Origin: Corynebacterium meridianum
Lineage (GTDB): Bacteria > Actinomycetota > Actinomycetes > Mycobacteriales > Mycobacteriaceae
Direction of reading: 5' to 3'
Assembly: GCF_016342265.1 (NCBI RefSeq)
Contig: NZ_JAEIOS010000011.1
Span: 1-64,000, forward strand
Length of the DNA: 64,000 nt
Positions 38,622-47,778 of this stretch are shown here, piece by piece (position 1 is the stretch's first letter; each line of letters opens with the position of its first letter). A model generated the notes under the pieces. It had not been told where the DNA came from and searched no databases. It saw only the letters and a list, made by a program, of their open reading frames with translations. The translations under genes were made by a program, and so were the position numbers.

Positions 38622-39371
38622 GTGACAGCGCTAAGAAAGCCCGCAGGCGACAACGCCCCGGCCTCGGGGACCCGGGCCGCGAAGCCCGCAAAAACCATGT
38701 CCATCGGGGTCGTCCTGGACCGCCTTCGCTCCGAGTTTCCCGATGTGACCGTCTCCAAGATCCGGTTCCTCGAGTCGGAGGGGCTGATCACCCCGCAGCG
38801 CACAGCCTCCGGATACCGGCGCTTCACCGAGAGTGACGTGGAGCGGCTCCGCTACATTCTGGTGACCCAGCGCGACAACTATCTCCCGCTCAAGGTCATC
38901 CGCGAGCAGCTGGAGGCGATGGACTCCGGTGCGGTCACGGCGATTCTGACCACGGCGGAGGCCGCCCCCCTGATCAGCCCGGAAAACTTCCGGGCCCCGG
39001 TGCTCACCCGACTGACCGCCGCAGATGTCGCATCCCAGGCCGGTGTCGAGGAGACGTTCGTCGGAGAGCTCACCGACGCCGGCCTCATCCGGACGGACGA
39101 ATCGGGTTTCTTCACCGCGGATGACGTGCGGATCGTGCACACGGCGAGTGCGCTCGGCGAGTTCGGTTTCGACATCCGGCACCTGAAGAGTCTCCGCACC
39201 ACCGCGAACCGGCAGGCCGGTCTGATCGGCCAGGTCGCGGCACCCGTCGCCAAGTCGAAGGGGGACGGGGCGCGTCAGCGGGCCGAGGAACTCTCCCAGC
39301 AGATGACGGCGCTCGTTGTTTCGCTCCACGCCTCACTCGTCAAGAACGCGCTGCGCGACGAACTCGGCTGA
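38622..39371 (+). CDS. ftsR: MerR-family regulator FtsR
   Basis: 249 residues from GTG 38622 (a GTG at 38565 would add 19 residues). MerR-type winged helix TMSIGVVLDRLRSEFPDVTVSKIRFLESEGLI with RTASGYRRFTESDVERLRYI, then a second, degenerate MerR-like segment (LTAADVASQAGVEETFVGEL) and a coiled-coil C-terminus. In C. glutamicum FtsR activates ftsZ and affects cell division; the M. tuberculosis counterpart is Rv1828. Conserved place between odhI and the DUF151 gene. Confidence 0.9.
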   Translation: MTALRKPAGDNAPASGTRAAKPAKTMSIGVVLDRLRSEFPDVTVSKIRFLESEGLITPQRTASGYRRFTESDVERLRYILVTQRDNYLPLKVIREQLEAMDSGAVTAILTTAEAAPLISPENFRAPVLTRLTAADVASQAGVEETFVGELTDAGLIRTDESGFFTADDVRIVHTASALGEFGFDIRHLKSLRTTANRQAGLIGQVAAPVAKSKGDGARQRAEELSQQMTALVVSLHASLVKNALRDELG

Positions 39372-39455
39372 TGTCGCGGTGGAGACGGTGTCGGCCGGGA
39401 CTTTCGGGGTCCGCGACACCGTCGCACATCGCAGGAAGGGATAACGGGTAGACCG

Positions 39456-40217
39456 ATGCACGAGGATGAACCGGTCGAGGTCACGTACCGCGGTGTCTAC
39501 GTCGCCGGCCCAGAGGGCTTCACCTGCATGGTTCTGGACTGGCCGGGGACCGGCCGCGTCCTACCTGTCTGGATAGATACCGCGCAGGCTGTGGCTCTCA
39601 GTTCGCTCACGGAAGGGACCGGGCCGCGACGCCCGGGCAGTCACGAGATCATCGAGTCGCTGCTGGCCGGTTTCGGCGGGAGTGACCCGTCGATTCACAT
39701 CAGCAGCTGCTGGCAGGGGGTGTTCAACGCCGAGATTCACACCGGGTTGGCCGATCCCGACGCGGAGTACGCGATGATCGACGCGCGTGCCTCGGACGGG
39801 GTTCTCCTCGCCCTCACCGCCAGGTATCCGATCTACGTCAACCGTTCCGTGCTGGTGACCCAGTCTGTGTACCTCGGGGAGGCGCCGGTCGAGTCGCTGT
39901 TCGACGGGTCTCTCGATACCACGTCCACCCCGGAGCGGTTCCCCGACCGTGAGGTTGTCTCGGCGTCGGGCGATGCGGAGGCCGATGCGGATTTCGAGCA
40001 GTTGATGCAGTCACTCGGAGTCTCGGAGGCGGATCTGCTCGGGTCCACGGAGGCCGCCGATACCGCGATCGGCACCCCCGACGGGGGTGAGACTGGGGGT
40101 GATTCTCGCATTCGGGAGGATTCGGGCCGATCGAAGGGGAACGACGAACTATCCATGGAGAATGACAACGATGTGACTGGTGGTGGCGATGTTAATGATG
40201 GGAACGATGATGATTGA
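39456..40217 (+). CDS. DUF151 bifunctional nuclease family protein
   Basis: 253 residues. The DUF151 core (about 5-150) contains LPVWIDTAQAVAL and RPGSHEIIESLL. The C-terminal 90 residues are acidic, Asp/Gly/Asn rich and probably disordered. Family members are linked to nuclease activity in plants and Thermotoga structures; the mycobacterial counterpart is Rv1829. Biochemical role here is inferred only. Confidence 0.85.
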   Translation: MHEDEPVEVTYRGVYVAGPEGFTCMVLDWPGTGRVLPVWIDTAQAVALSSLTEGTGPRRPGSHEIIESLLAGFGGSDPSIHISSCWQGVFNAEIHTGLADPDAEYAMIDARASDGVLLALTARYPIYVNRSVLVTQSVYLGEAPVESLFDGSLDTTSTPERFPDREVVSASGDAEADADFEQLMQSLGVSEADLLGSTEAADTAIGTPDGGETGGDSRIREDSGRSKGNDELSMENDNDVTGGGDVNDGNDDD

Positions 40218-40228
40218 GCAACCTTTAT

Positions 40229-40239
40229 CTCAAGTTGAG
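40229..40239 (+). promoter_or_regulatory. Candidate MerR-type operator upstream of the second MerR gene
   Basis: CTCAAGTTGAG is an 11-bp perfect palindrome about its central G, sitting in a longer imperfect dyad flanked by AACCT and AGGTT (40220-40248). MerR regulators bind dyads of this kind. It precedes the 40337 gene by about 100 bp. Confidence 0.4.
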
Positions 40240-40272
40240 GTTTAGGTTTTGGGCGTGTCGCCCGTCGAGTCC

Positions 40273-40301
40273 TTGACGTTGAACTAGTCTTACCGAAGAA
40301 T
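40273..40301 (+). promoter_or_regulatory. Promoter of the MerR regulator gene
   Basis: -35 TTGACG (40273-40278) and -10 AAGAAT (40296-40301) are separated by 17 bp. The gene also has a clear AGGAGA ribosome binding site. Confidence 0.5.
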
Positions 40302-40336
40302 GAGCTGCAGGAAGCTAGATCACACAGGAGAGATTT

Positions 40337-40882
40337 ATGAGCGACGCAACCCGCCCCGTCCAGGAGGCACTGTTCGACCTGGGGCCCGATGAGGAAGTCG
40401 GGTACCGGGTGCCCACCGCCTGCCAGGTCGCCAACATCACCTACCGTCAGCTCGATTACTGGGCGAGAACGAAACTCGTCGTGCCCTCGATCCGCTCCGC
40501 GCGCGGATCCGGTTCCCAGCGCCTCTACTCCTTCAAGGACATTCTCGTCCTGAAGATCGTCAAGGGACTCCTCGACACCGGTATCTCCCTCCAGAACATC
40601 CGTCAGGCGGTGGAGAAACTCCGTGATCTCGGCGTCGACGATCTGGCGACGATCACGCTCGTCTCCGATGGCACGACAGTCTACGAGTGCCGCTCCAGCG
40701 AGGAGGTCATCGATCTTCTCGGCGGGGGCCAGGGTGTGTTCGGCATCGCCGTTCCCGGCATCATGAAGGAACTCACCGGGACCATCTCCGCTTTCCCGCA
40801 CGAGCGGATCGAGGAGGACAGCGCGACGATCGTCGGCGCGGACGAACTCGCGGCCCGCCGTCGCCGACGCAACATCTCCTGA
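40337..40882 (+). CDS. MerR-family transcriptional regulator (Rv1830-like)
   Basis: 181 residues. Winged helix VPTACQVANITYRQLDYWARTKLVVPSIR and RLYSFKDILVLKIVKGLLDTGISLQNIRQAVEKL identify the MerR/HspR-like branch; the remaining part has no metal-binding Cys. Gene order odhI-ftsR-DUF151-merR equals Rv1827-Rv1830. Target genes unknown; related mycobacterial protein affects cell division. Confidence 0.88.
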   Translation: MSDATRPVQEALFDLGPDEEVGYRVPTACQVANITYRQLDYWARTKLVVPSIRSARGSGSQRLYSFKDILVLKIVKGLLDTGISLQNIRQAVEKLRDLGVDDLATITLVSDGTTVYECRSSEEVIDLLGGGQGVFGIAVPGIMKELTGTISAFPHERIEEDSATIVGADELAARRRRRNIS

Positions 40883-40901
40883 TCGACCGTCCACCGAGAA
40901 T

Positions 40902-40950
40902 ACGACGGAACCCGCACGGTACGCTCTCCTGACCGTGCGGGTTCCGTCGT
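40902..40950. terminator. Terminator with 19-20 bp perfect stem after the MerR gene
   Basis: Arms 40902-40920 and 40932-40950 are exact complements (extended to 20 bp by the next T/A pair), loop 11 nt. There is no T-run, so it is either a factor-independent stop of the rarer tail-less kind or a bidirectional barrier. Confidence 0.65.
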
Positions 40951-41484
40951 ATCCGGGCCCGGTGCCCGGGGCGCGTGCGCCGCAGATCAGAACCCGCATC
41001 TGATCGGGTGGGGAGCCATACGTCGCCGCACGCCCGCCCTGTCGCGCGGCCCGCGCCAGTTGCCGCAGTCCCGACGGGAAAATCGTACCGATGCGTGGTT
41101 CCACTCCGTGCCGTCGGTAGCCACCACAGCTGCGGTAGGGGAAGCCGGTTCATCAGATCTCAGCGTGCGTAGTGGCCGGCCCCTATTTCGCTGGGGGTGG
41201 TTCAGCGGCGGGCGGTTGTGTCCCGAGTGGCAGACTCCACGCAGCAGGAGAAACACGGTCCGTCCGAGGGCACCCGCGACCGTGCAGGCGCAGGAGGATG
41301 CGACCCGGCCGAGTGTGGTGGGAGTGCGGGCCGTGCCCGGAACAACGGCACCGATGGTCCGCGGGAGGTGGGGCGTTCCGGTCCCGTCGGCACCTGTGGA
41401 CCCCGGAAGATCCACCGCGCCCTCCGGTGCGTGCGGCACGCCAACAAAGGACCCGCGCACCCTGCCGCGGCGGCGGTGGAGGTC
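40951..41484. other. Gene-free GC-rich stretch
   Basis: Overlapping frames exist on both strands but none has a start signal, conserved motif or recognisable family; codon patterns are not protein-like. It may be a badly decayed gene or spacer between converging transcription units. Confidence 0.5.
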
Positions 41485-42963
41485 CTAGGGGCGTGTCACC
41501 CCGAACGCCCTCTGCAAAGCGTCGGCGATCGAGGGTACGGTCATGTCAGGGGTGAGAGCGGTACCACCCCTGCTCGTCGCCCATTCGGCGAGAACCGGGT
41601 CGATTGGCGCGGTTCCAACGTGCACGATCTGCGGAATGACCTGCCCCGAATCGCGGCCGGCAAGTTGAGTCCTGAACGCGGCGTCATCGGTGGCATCGGC
41701 GGTGCCCGAGGTGATGATGACGAGCCGTACCGGCTCTCCGGTTTCCGTGGAGCGTTCCACCGCGGAACCCAGCGCCGCAGGGACCGCGGAGCGCGTCAGA
41801 GGTTCGCCGCCGGTCCCGAGCCCCTTCACCGCCCGGACCGCGGTTGAGCCGGCGGAGTCATCGAGGAAAGTGACGTTGTCACGCCAGGGCCTGGTCACTC
41901 CGGGAGACAGGGGGGAGGAGTAGTTCCAGAGCGCGACCCGGCCTCCGGCACGGCCGACCGACAGCATCAGCGGATCCAGCAACCGTGAGATCTCGGCACC
42001 CACCCGGTGACCGTCGATGAGGGCGTCCATGTTCGTCGAGGTGTCGAGCAGAACGAGAGTGTCGGTTCCATCGTCCACCGAGCCCCTGGACTCCTCAGGG
42101 ACGGCGGCAAAACGTTCGCTGATGATGTCGGCGGTGCTGAGGACCTGCCGGCGGGCCTCGTCCGGTTCCGCCTGCTCGACGTGGTCGGAGACGTAGCGGG
42201 CGAAATCCGCCGCTGCCCGTGTCTGTTCCTCGTTGACGCGGTCCGTCGCCGCCAGAGGAATCGCGACCGTCGCCACGGCGAGGTCATCGGGGGCGTAGAA
42301 CGTGTATCCCTCCGGTGTGGAGTCCTCCGTCACGGCAAGGAGCGGCGACCCCTTGGCGACGGCATCCTCGACGGTGACGGTCCTGTCGGCGCGGAGGAGC
42401 TCCACGCCCCGGTCCGCGTCCGCGGAAGTCAGTGCGGAGGCGGCGACCGCTCTGGCGTAGACACTCTTCCCCGCGGGGATCACCACACCGCGGTCGGCGA
42501 GGTCCGGCCAGTCCACCCCCGAGACCTCGGCGTCGGCGGTGTGCGCGATCCCGACGGGGGAGTTGAAGATGACGGGCCAGGTGTCCGAGGCGGGCGTTCT
42601 GTCCAGGGCTTCGAGAGCGGCCCGGGTGACCTTCCTGGGGCCGGAAGCCAGCATCAACGCCGCATCGGCCCCCGAGGAGACGAGCTGCGGTACGACGCAG
42701 TAATCCCTGACCACCGGGTCTGAATCGCGGTAGCCCGCGAGTAGTTCGTCGAGCTGCGGTGAGTCAGCCGCCTGGATGGGAAGCGACAGGGTGCCGTTGA
42801 TGCACGGTGAGGCCGTGGCGTGGGTGCGGTTCGTCTCATCCCGGACCGTCATCCACCAAGCGATGATTCCGACGACCGCGAGGACGACGATCAGCCCGAT
42901 GGTCAGTTCCCTGGACAACCTCCAGTTGCTGCGCCCGTCTGCGTGTCGTCCCACGTCATTCAC
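41485..42963 (-). CDS. Membrane-anchored VWA-like / solute-binding-like protein
   Basis: 492 residues from GTG 42963 (AGGAGG upstream). A short cytoplasmic basic tail, one transmembrane helix (about 17-37), then a large external part: residues about 50-290 resemble a periplasmic binding-protein fold (LLAGYRDSDPVVRDYCVVPQLVSSGADAAL) and about 310-480 a von Willebrand A domain with TDTLVLLDTSTNM and late RLVIITSGTADAT. The MIDAS reads DTSTN rather than DxSxS, so metal binding may be altered. Last gene of a reverse-strand block. Function unknown. Confidence 0.75.
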   Translation of the reverse strand: MNDVGRHADGRSNWRLSRELTIGLIVVLAVVGIIAWWMTVRDETNRTHATASPCINGTLSLPIQAADSPQLDELLAGYRDSDPVVRDYCVVPQLVSSGADAALMLASGPRKVTRAALEALDRTPASDTWPVIFNSPVGIAHTADAEVSGVDWPDLADRGVVIPAGKSVYARAVAASALTSADADRGVELLRADRTVTVEDAVAKGSPLLAVTEDSTPEGYTFYAPDDLAVATVAIPLAATDRVNEEQTRAAADFARYVSDHVEQAEPDEARRQVLSTADIISERFAAVPEESRGSVDDGTDTLVLLDTSTNMDALIDGHRVGAEISRLLDPLMLSVGRAGGRVALWNYSSPLSPGVTRPWRDNVTFLDDSAGSTAVRAVKGLGTGGEPLTRSAVPAALGSAVERSTETGEPVRLVIITSGTADATDDAAFRTQLAGRDSGQVIPQIVHVGTAPIDPVLAEWATSRGGTALTPDMTVPSIADALQRAFGVTRP

Positions 42964-43037
42964 CTGCCCTTGCCTCCTCGTGCCCGTGCACCCGGTTGTC
43001 TCACCGGATGACGCGGAGAGCACGTCGACCGGAATAC

Positions 43038-43898
43038 CTACAGTGCAACTCTACTTGTTTCACCGATCAATGTGATCAACCTGCGGCGCAGCGGTGTCGC
43101 ACGTCGGGCCAGCTCGCGCTGCCGCTCGACGTACATCCGCTTGCCTTCGGTGGTCTCGATGGGCACGACGCCGAACCCCAGCGGCCGGACGTCGTAAGGG
43201 GACGCCTCCATATCGAGCACGCGTGCGGCACGGGCGAGCTCGAAACAGTCCAGGAACAGGTCACCGGGGACCAGAGGACCCAACTTGTGTGCCCACTTGT
43301 ACAGATCCATGGTTGCGTGCACGCAGCCGCGCTGCTCTCTCGACGGTTGGTCATCTCTGGTCAGAGGCGTGATATTCAGTGGCCGGGCGGGCCTGGTGAA
43401 AAACCGGAAGGCGTCGTAGTGGGTACACCGGATCTGGTGTTTCTCCACCACGGCGTCGGTGCCGCTGCGCCCCAGCCGGAGCGGCAGATCGTGGCGGGGG
43501 TTGTCGGTGCGGTACACCATCGCCCATTCGTGGAGTCCGAGGCAGTCGAAGTGGGCGGTGTTCTCCTCCGTCGCAGCGAGGAGATCCCTGATGTAGCGCA
43601 GAGAGCTGCCCCGTTGGTCCCACAGTGACCCGAGATCGACTCCGGTCGTGCCTTCCGGGTCGGTGTCATAGTACCGCCACCCGATGTGCGGGCACTCCCC
43701 GCGGAGTCTGACGTCCGGGCCCGGGTGCCACCGCGCGAGCTGCGCGGGCGTCACGGGGTAGTAGTCGAAGAGGAAGTCCCAGACGGGGTGTTTCTCCCCG
43801 CGGCTTCGCCGCTCGAGGTGTTCGGCCGTGAAGCCGCGTGCCCGTTCCGCGTGGGCGGCGGCGCTGGGCTCCCACTGTTCCGGAGACAGTACCTGCAC
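43038..43898 (-). CDS. Conserved actinobacterial protein, sometimes labelled 3-methyladenine DNA glycosylase
   Basis: 286 residues, no signal peptide. Segments HPVWDFLFDYYPVTPAQLARWHPG, HIGWRYYDTD and CVHATMDLYKWAHKLGPLVPGDLFLDCFELA are well formed. Corynebacterial genomes often carry it next to CBS membrane proteins under a DNA-glycosylase label, but I see no helix-hairpin-helix or other glycosylase motif, so I do not support that function. Confidence 0.6.
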   Translation of the reverse strand: MQVLSPEQWEPSAAAHAERARGFTAEHLERRSRGEKHPVWDFLFDYYPVTPAQLARWHPGPDVRLRGECPHIGWRYYDTDPEGTTGVDLGSLWDQRGSSLRYIRDLLAATEENTAHFDCLGLHEWAMVYRTDNPRHDLPLRLGRSGTDAVVEKHQIRCTHYDAFRFFTRPARPLNITPLTRDDQPSREQRGCVHATMDLYKWAHKLGPLVPGDLFLDCFELARAARVLDMEASPYDVRPLGFGVVPIETTEGKRMYVERQRELARRATPLRRRLITLIGETSRVAL

Positions 43899-43904
43899 TG
43901 GGAA

Positions 43905-44966
43905 TCAGGCCTCCTCGTGGGTCCAGTCCCGGACCGTACCGACGAACTCCTCAATGAGGTCCTCGAGAGTGACGATGCCGATGAGTTCGCCGCGCTCGTC
44001 GCGGACCTGCGCCATGTGCGCGGAGCGACGTCGCATCAACCGCATCGTGTCGTCGAGTGTCCCGGCGGCCTCCACGGTGATCAGGGGGCGGAGTTCGGAC
44101 TGCTTGACGACGTCGTTGAGGGTCGCGTCCGGGGAGACCATCCGGTCCAGGATGTCCTTGACGTGGATGTACCCGACGTAGTTTCCGGCGACGCCGGTGA
44201 CCGGGAAACGGGAGTATCCGGTCTCGCTCACCGCATGTTCCACCGCACCGAGCGTCGGGCCCTTGGCACTGAAGTCGAGTGTCCGGACGTCCGGACAGGC
44301 GATCAGGACCTCCCTGATGGTCCGGTCGTCGGAACGGAGCGCCTTGTTGAGACGGGCGTGTTCCTCCGCGTCGAGCAGGCCCTCGGACCGGGACTCCGTG
44401 ATCATCGTCGCGAGCTGCTGCGGCCCGACGGAGGTGTCCATCTCCTCCCGCTGTTCGATACCGAACATCCGGAGGGTGACACCGGCGAACCAGTTCATCG
44501 CGACGATGACGGGGCGGGTGAGCTTGACGAAGAGCATGTGCGGGGGCACGAGAATCATCGCCACGGTCTCCGGTCCGGCCAGCGCGATGTTCTTCGGCAC
44601 CATCTCACCCAGCACGATGTGGAGGTAGGTGACGATGCCCAGGGCGACCGCGAACGCGACTGGATGGAGGAGATTGTCCGGCAATCCGAGGGCGTGGGCG
44701 GGGCCCTCGATGATGTGGGCGATGGCGGGTTCAGCGACCTTGCCGAGGAGCAGAGACGCGATCGTGATGCCGAACTGTGCCCCGGCGAGCATCATCGACA
44801 GATGCTCCGAGGCACGGAGCACGCTTCGGGCACGTGTCTTACCCTGCGCGATGAGGGAATCGAGCCGGTCCCGGCGAGACGAGATCAGGGAGAACTCGGC
44901 ACCGACGAAGAAGGCGTTGATGAACAGGAGGAGTACGGCGAACAGGACCGCTGAATAGTCGCTCAT
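43905..44966 (-). CDS. CNNM/CorC-like membrane protein without C-terminal CorC domain
   Basis: 353 residues. DUF21 membrane domain (about 1-190, about four helices, with PVTVAMNWFAG-like VIVAMNWFAGVTLRMFGIEQ) and a CBS pair (about 205-345). It ends right after the second CBS domain, so the usual CorC_HlyC domain is missing. Overlaps its upstream paralogue by ATGA. Such proteins act in Mg2+ or other cation transport or tolerance and are often misnamed hemolysins. The pair may form a heterodimer. Confidence 0.88.
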   Translation of the reverse strand: MSDYSAVLFAVLLLFINAFFVGAEFSLISSRRDRLDSLIAQGKTRARSVLRASEHLSMMLAGAQFGITIASLLLGKVAEPAIAHIIEGPAHALGLPDNLLHPVAFAVALGIVTYLHIVLGEMVPKNIALAGPETVAMILVPPHMLFVKLTRPVIVAMNWFAGVTLRMFGIEQREEMDTSVGPQQLATMITESRSEGLLDAEEHARLNKALRSDDRTIREVLIACPDVRTLDFSAKGPTLGAVEHAVSETGYSRFPVTGVAGNYVGYIHVKDILDRMVSPDATLNDVVKQSELRPLITVEAAGTLDDTMRLMRRRSAHMAQVRDERGELIGIVTLEDLIEEFVGTVRDWTHEEA

Positions 44967-46342
44967 GCGTACTGACCCGCTTCCTCGTTGGTTATCGGGG
45001 TGAGATAGACGCGGTCGACGCGGCGTTCATCCATGACGGTCACCCGCGCCAGCCAACGGCCGGTGATACCGGACTCGAACTCGTCCATCGAATCGCGCTC
45101 GGTCTGCGGGAGCAGAGCGATGTCGCCTGCACGGGGAATGCGGCCCAGGGTGGCCATGATGAGGCCACCGAGGGTCTCGTAGGGGCCGTCCGGGGCGAAG
45201 TATCCGGTCTTCTCCGGGAGGTCGTCGACGCGGACGAGGCCGGAGACGTCCCAGTTCGCGCCGTTCTGCACGTAGTCGCGCTCCGCCTCGGCATCGTCGT
45301 GCTCGTCGTAGACCTCGCCGAGGATCTCCTCGACGACGTCCTCGATCGTGACGATGCCCGCGGTGCCACCGTACTCGTCGGCGACGAGTACTACCTGCGA
45401 CCCCGCGGAACGCACGGCGTTGAGCACCGCGTCGCCGTCGAGGCTGGCGGGAACCACCGGGATCGGCCGGGCGAGTGTCCGCAGGCTGGTTTTCGCACGA
45501 TTCTCCCTGGGAACGGCGAACGCCTCCTTGACGTGGACCACCCCGACTGTCGCATCGAGGTCACCGTCGGTCACCGGGAACCGGGAGTGGCCGGTCGCCA
45601 GGGCGAGATTGAGCAGATCCTCGACGGTGTCGTCGACGTCGAGGTCCTCGATGGTGGACCGCGGTGTCATGAACTCCTCGGCTGTGGCCTCACCGAACTT
45701 GAGACTCCGGTCGAGCATGACGGCCTTCGACTGGTCCAGTCCGCCGTGTTTCGCCGAGTTGCGCACCAGTGCACCGAGTTCCTGGGCGCTGCGTGCCGAG
45801 GCCAGTTCGTCCGCGGGCTCGATGCCCATCTTCCGTACCAGCCAGTTCGCGGTCGAGTTCAGGGAGTTGATGAACCATTTGAAGATCTTGTTGAAGATAC
45901 GGACCGGGCCGACGGTGATCCGGGCGGCGGTGAGGGGATCGGTGATCGCCATGTTCTTCGGCACGAGCTCGCCGTAGACCATGGAGAGCAGTGTCGCGGC
46001 CACCATCGCGAGAATCAGGGCGATGGGGCGCGCCGCCGCGTCGCTCAGGCCGAACAGCTCGAGTACCGGGTCGAAGAACTGCGCGAGGACGGGTTCTGCG
46101 AGGTAGCCGGTCGCGAGGGTAGTGATCGTGATGCCGAGCTGCGCACCCGACAACTCGAAGGAGAGGTCGTTGTGCGCCTTCTGGATGTTCCGGGCACGGG
46201 TGTCGCCCTTGTTCGCCACATGGTTCTCGATGCTGGAACGTTCCAGACCGGTGAGGGCGAATTCGATGGCGACGAAGAAACCGGTCCCGACGGTCAGGGC
46301 TATGAACCCGACCAGGGCGAGGATGCTTAGGAGAATGTCCAT
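44963..46342 (-). CDS. CNNM/CorC-like membrane protein with CBS pair and CorC domain
   Basis: 459 residues. DUF21 domain (about 1-200), CBS pair (about 215-345) and a CorC_HlyC domain (about 360-445, with GPYETLGGLIMATLGRIP). Full-length relative of the following gene. Located between a DEAD-box helicase gene and its shorter paralogue; matches the Rv1842c/Rv1841c pair next to gnd1 in M. tuberculosis. Confidence 0.9.
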   Translation of the reverse strand: MDILLSILALVGFIALTVGTGFFVAIEFALTGLERSSIENHVANKGDTRARNIQKAHNDLSFELSGAQLGITITTLATGYLAEPVLAQFFDPVLELFGLSDAAARPIALILAMVAATLLSMVYGELVPKNMAITDPLTAARITVGPVRIFNKIFKWFINSLNSTANWLVRKMGIEPADELASARSAQELGALVRNSAKHGGLDQSKAVMLDRSLKFGEATAEEFMTPRSTIEDLDVDDTVEDLLNLALATGHSRFPVTDGDLDATVGVVHVKEAFAVPRENRAKTSLRTLARPIPVVPASLDGDAVLNAVRSAGSQVVLVADEYGGTAGIVTIEDVVEEILGEVYDEHDDAEAERDYVQNGANWDVSGLVRVDDLPEKTGYFAPDGPYETLGGLIMATLGRIPRAGDIALLPQTERDSMDEFESGITGRWLARVTVMDERRVDRVYLTPITNEEAGQYA

Positions 46343-46374
46343 GGACCAATCGTGGGAGTGGAGGGACGTCGCGG

Positions 46375-47778
46375 TCAGCGGCGTCGGCGGCGACGCGGGG
46401 TGCCGTCTGAACCGGACTCCGGCCGGGGTTTCCGGGGCGCGGAGCGTTCAGCGCTGGGGGAGACCTTACCGCGCCCCTGGCCGTTTCCTCTAGCCGCGGG
46501 GTCTCCGGAGGGTCTGGCGGAACGACGACGCTTCGGGGGGACTCCCCGGGCGCCGCCGCGGTTCCCGCCACCGGACTGCTGCTGCTTCGCCCCGGGATTG
46601 GTCAGTGGCTGTCCCGACGGGGGTCGGGCCCCGGTGATCGTCGCAAGCTCCGGTGAGGTGGGTGTCACCCTGATCTCATCGGCGGTGACGCCCGCCTTCT
46701 TGAACAGGGTACGGACCTCGGCGACCTGCTCATCGGTGACGAGGGTGACCACGGTACCCTTCTCACCCGCGCGCGCGGTACGCCCGGCACGGTGGAGGTA
46801 CGCCTTGTGCTCGGCCGGAGGATCGATGTGGACGACGAGCGAGACATCGTTGATGTCGATGCCGCGGGCGGCGATGTCCGTGGCCACGAGAACCGGGATC
46901 GAACCGTCGGAGAAACCGGCGAGAGCGTTGGCGCGGGTGTTCTGCCCCTTGTCGCCGTGGAGACCCACGGCGTTGATCCCGACCCGACGGAACTTCTTCA
47001 CCTGCCGGTCCACGCCGTGCTTGGTCCGCATGAACATGATCGTGCGACCGGCGCGTGCGGCGATCTCCGCGGCGACCTCGCTGCGGTTGTCCCGGTCGCC
47101 GACGAGGAGACGGTGATGGGACATTGTGTCCACGGAGGCGCCGACGGGGGCGGTGGAGTGGGTCACCGCGTCGTGGAGGTAACGGTTGACCAGTCTGGTC
47201 ACGTCACCGTCCAAGGTCGCGGAGAAGAGTAGTCTCTGGCCATTCGTGGGGGTGAGATCCATCAGTTTGCGGACCTGCGGGAGGAAACCCATGTCGGCCA
47301 TCTGGTCGGCCTCGTCGAGGGCGGTGATCTCGACGTCGTCGAAAGACAGGATCTTCTGGTTGATCAAATCCTGGGCGCGACCCGGGGTCGCGACCAGGAG
47401 ATCGACGGGTCGGGCGAGTGCGCTGATGTTGCGCTTGATGTTCACGCCACCGACGACCTCGAGCACACGGAGGCCGAGAGCCTGCGCGGGAGCGTCGAGC
47501 CGCTCCTTGACCTGGGCCGCGAGTTCCCGGGTGGGAACCAGGACCAGGCCACGGGGGCGTCCGGGCTTGGAGGCGCCGGAGTTGGCGAGCCTGGTCAGCA
47601 TCGGCAGACCGAAGGTGAAGGTCTTTCCGGAGCCGGTCGGCCCGCGGCCGAGTACGTCGCGGCCGCGGAGAGCGTCCGGGATAGCTTCGGCCTGGATGGG
47701 GAAGGGTTCGGTGATGCCCTGTCGCTTCAGTTCGTGAACGACGGGAGTGGGCAGACCGAGATCGGAGAAGGATGTCAT
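46375..47778 (-). CDS. DEAD-box RNA helicase (RhlE-like)
   Basis: 467 residues. Motifs in order: Q motif with PFPIQ, GPTGSGKT, PTRELAAQ, DEADQMADMGF, SAT, and HRAGRTARAG. The C-terminal 90 residues are a basic Arg/Gly/Pro tail for RNA binding. The start follows the gnd stop directly (TAAATG), so the two genes are translationally coupled. Confidence 0.93.
   Translation of the reverse strand: MTSFSDLGLPTPVVHELKRQGITEPFPIQAEAIPDALRGRDVLGRGPTGSGKTFTFGLPMLTRLANSGASKPGRPRGLVLVPTRELAAQVKERLDAPAQALGLRVLEVVGGVNIKRNISALARPVDLLVATPGRAQDLINQKILSFDDVEITALDEADQMADMGFLPQVRKLMDLTPTNGQRLLFSATLDGDVTRLVNRYLHDAVTHSTAPVGASVDTMSHHRLLVGDRDNRSEVAAEIAARAGRTIMFMRTKHGVDRQVKKFRRVGINAVGLHGDKGQNTRANALAGFSDGSIPVLVATDIAARGIDINDVSLVVHIDPPAEHKAYLHRAGRTARAGEKGTVVTLVTDEQVAEVRTLFKKAGVTADEIRVTPTSPELATITGARPPSGQPLTNPGAKQQQSGGGNRGGARGVPPKRRRSARPSGDPAARGNGQGRGKVSPSAERSAPRKPRPESGSDGTPRRRRRR

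Noticed and set aside
40951..41484. Remnant IS transposase
   Set aside because: A reverse-frame stretch weakly recalls the G-x-x-W pattern of IS5-type proteins, but no DDE motif, terminal inverted repeats or target duplication could be found.
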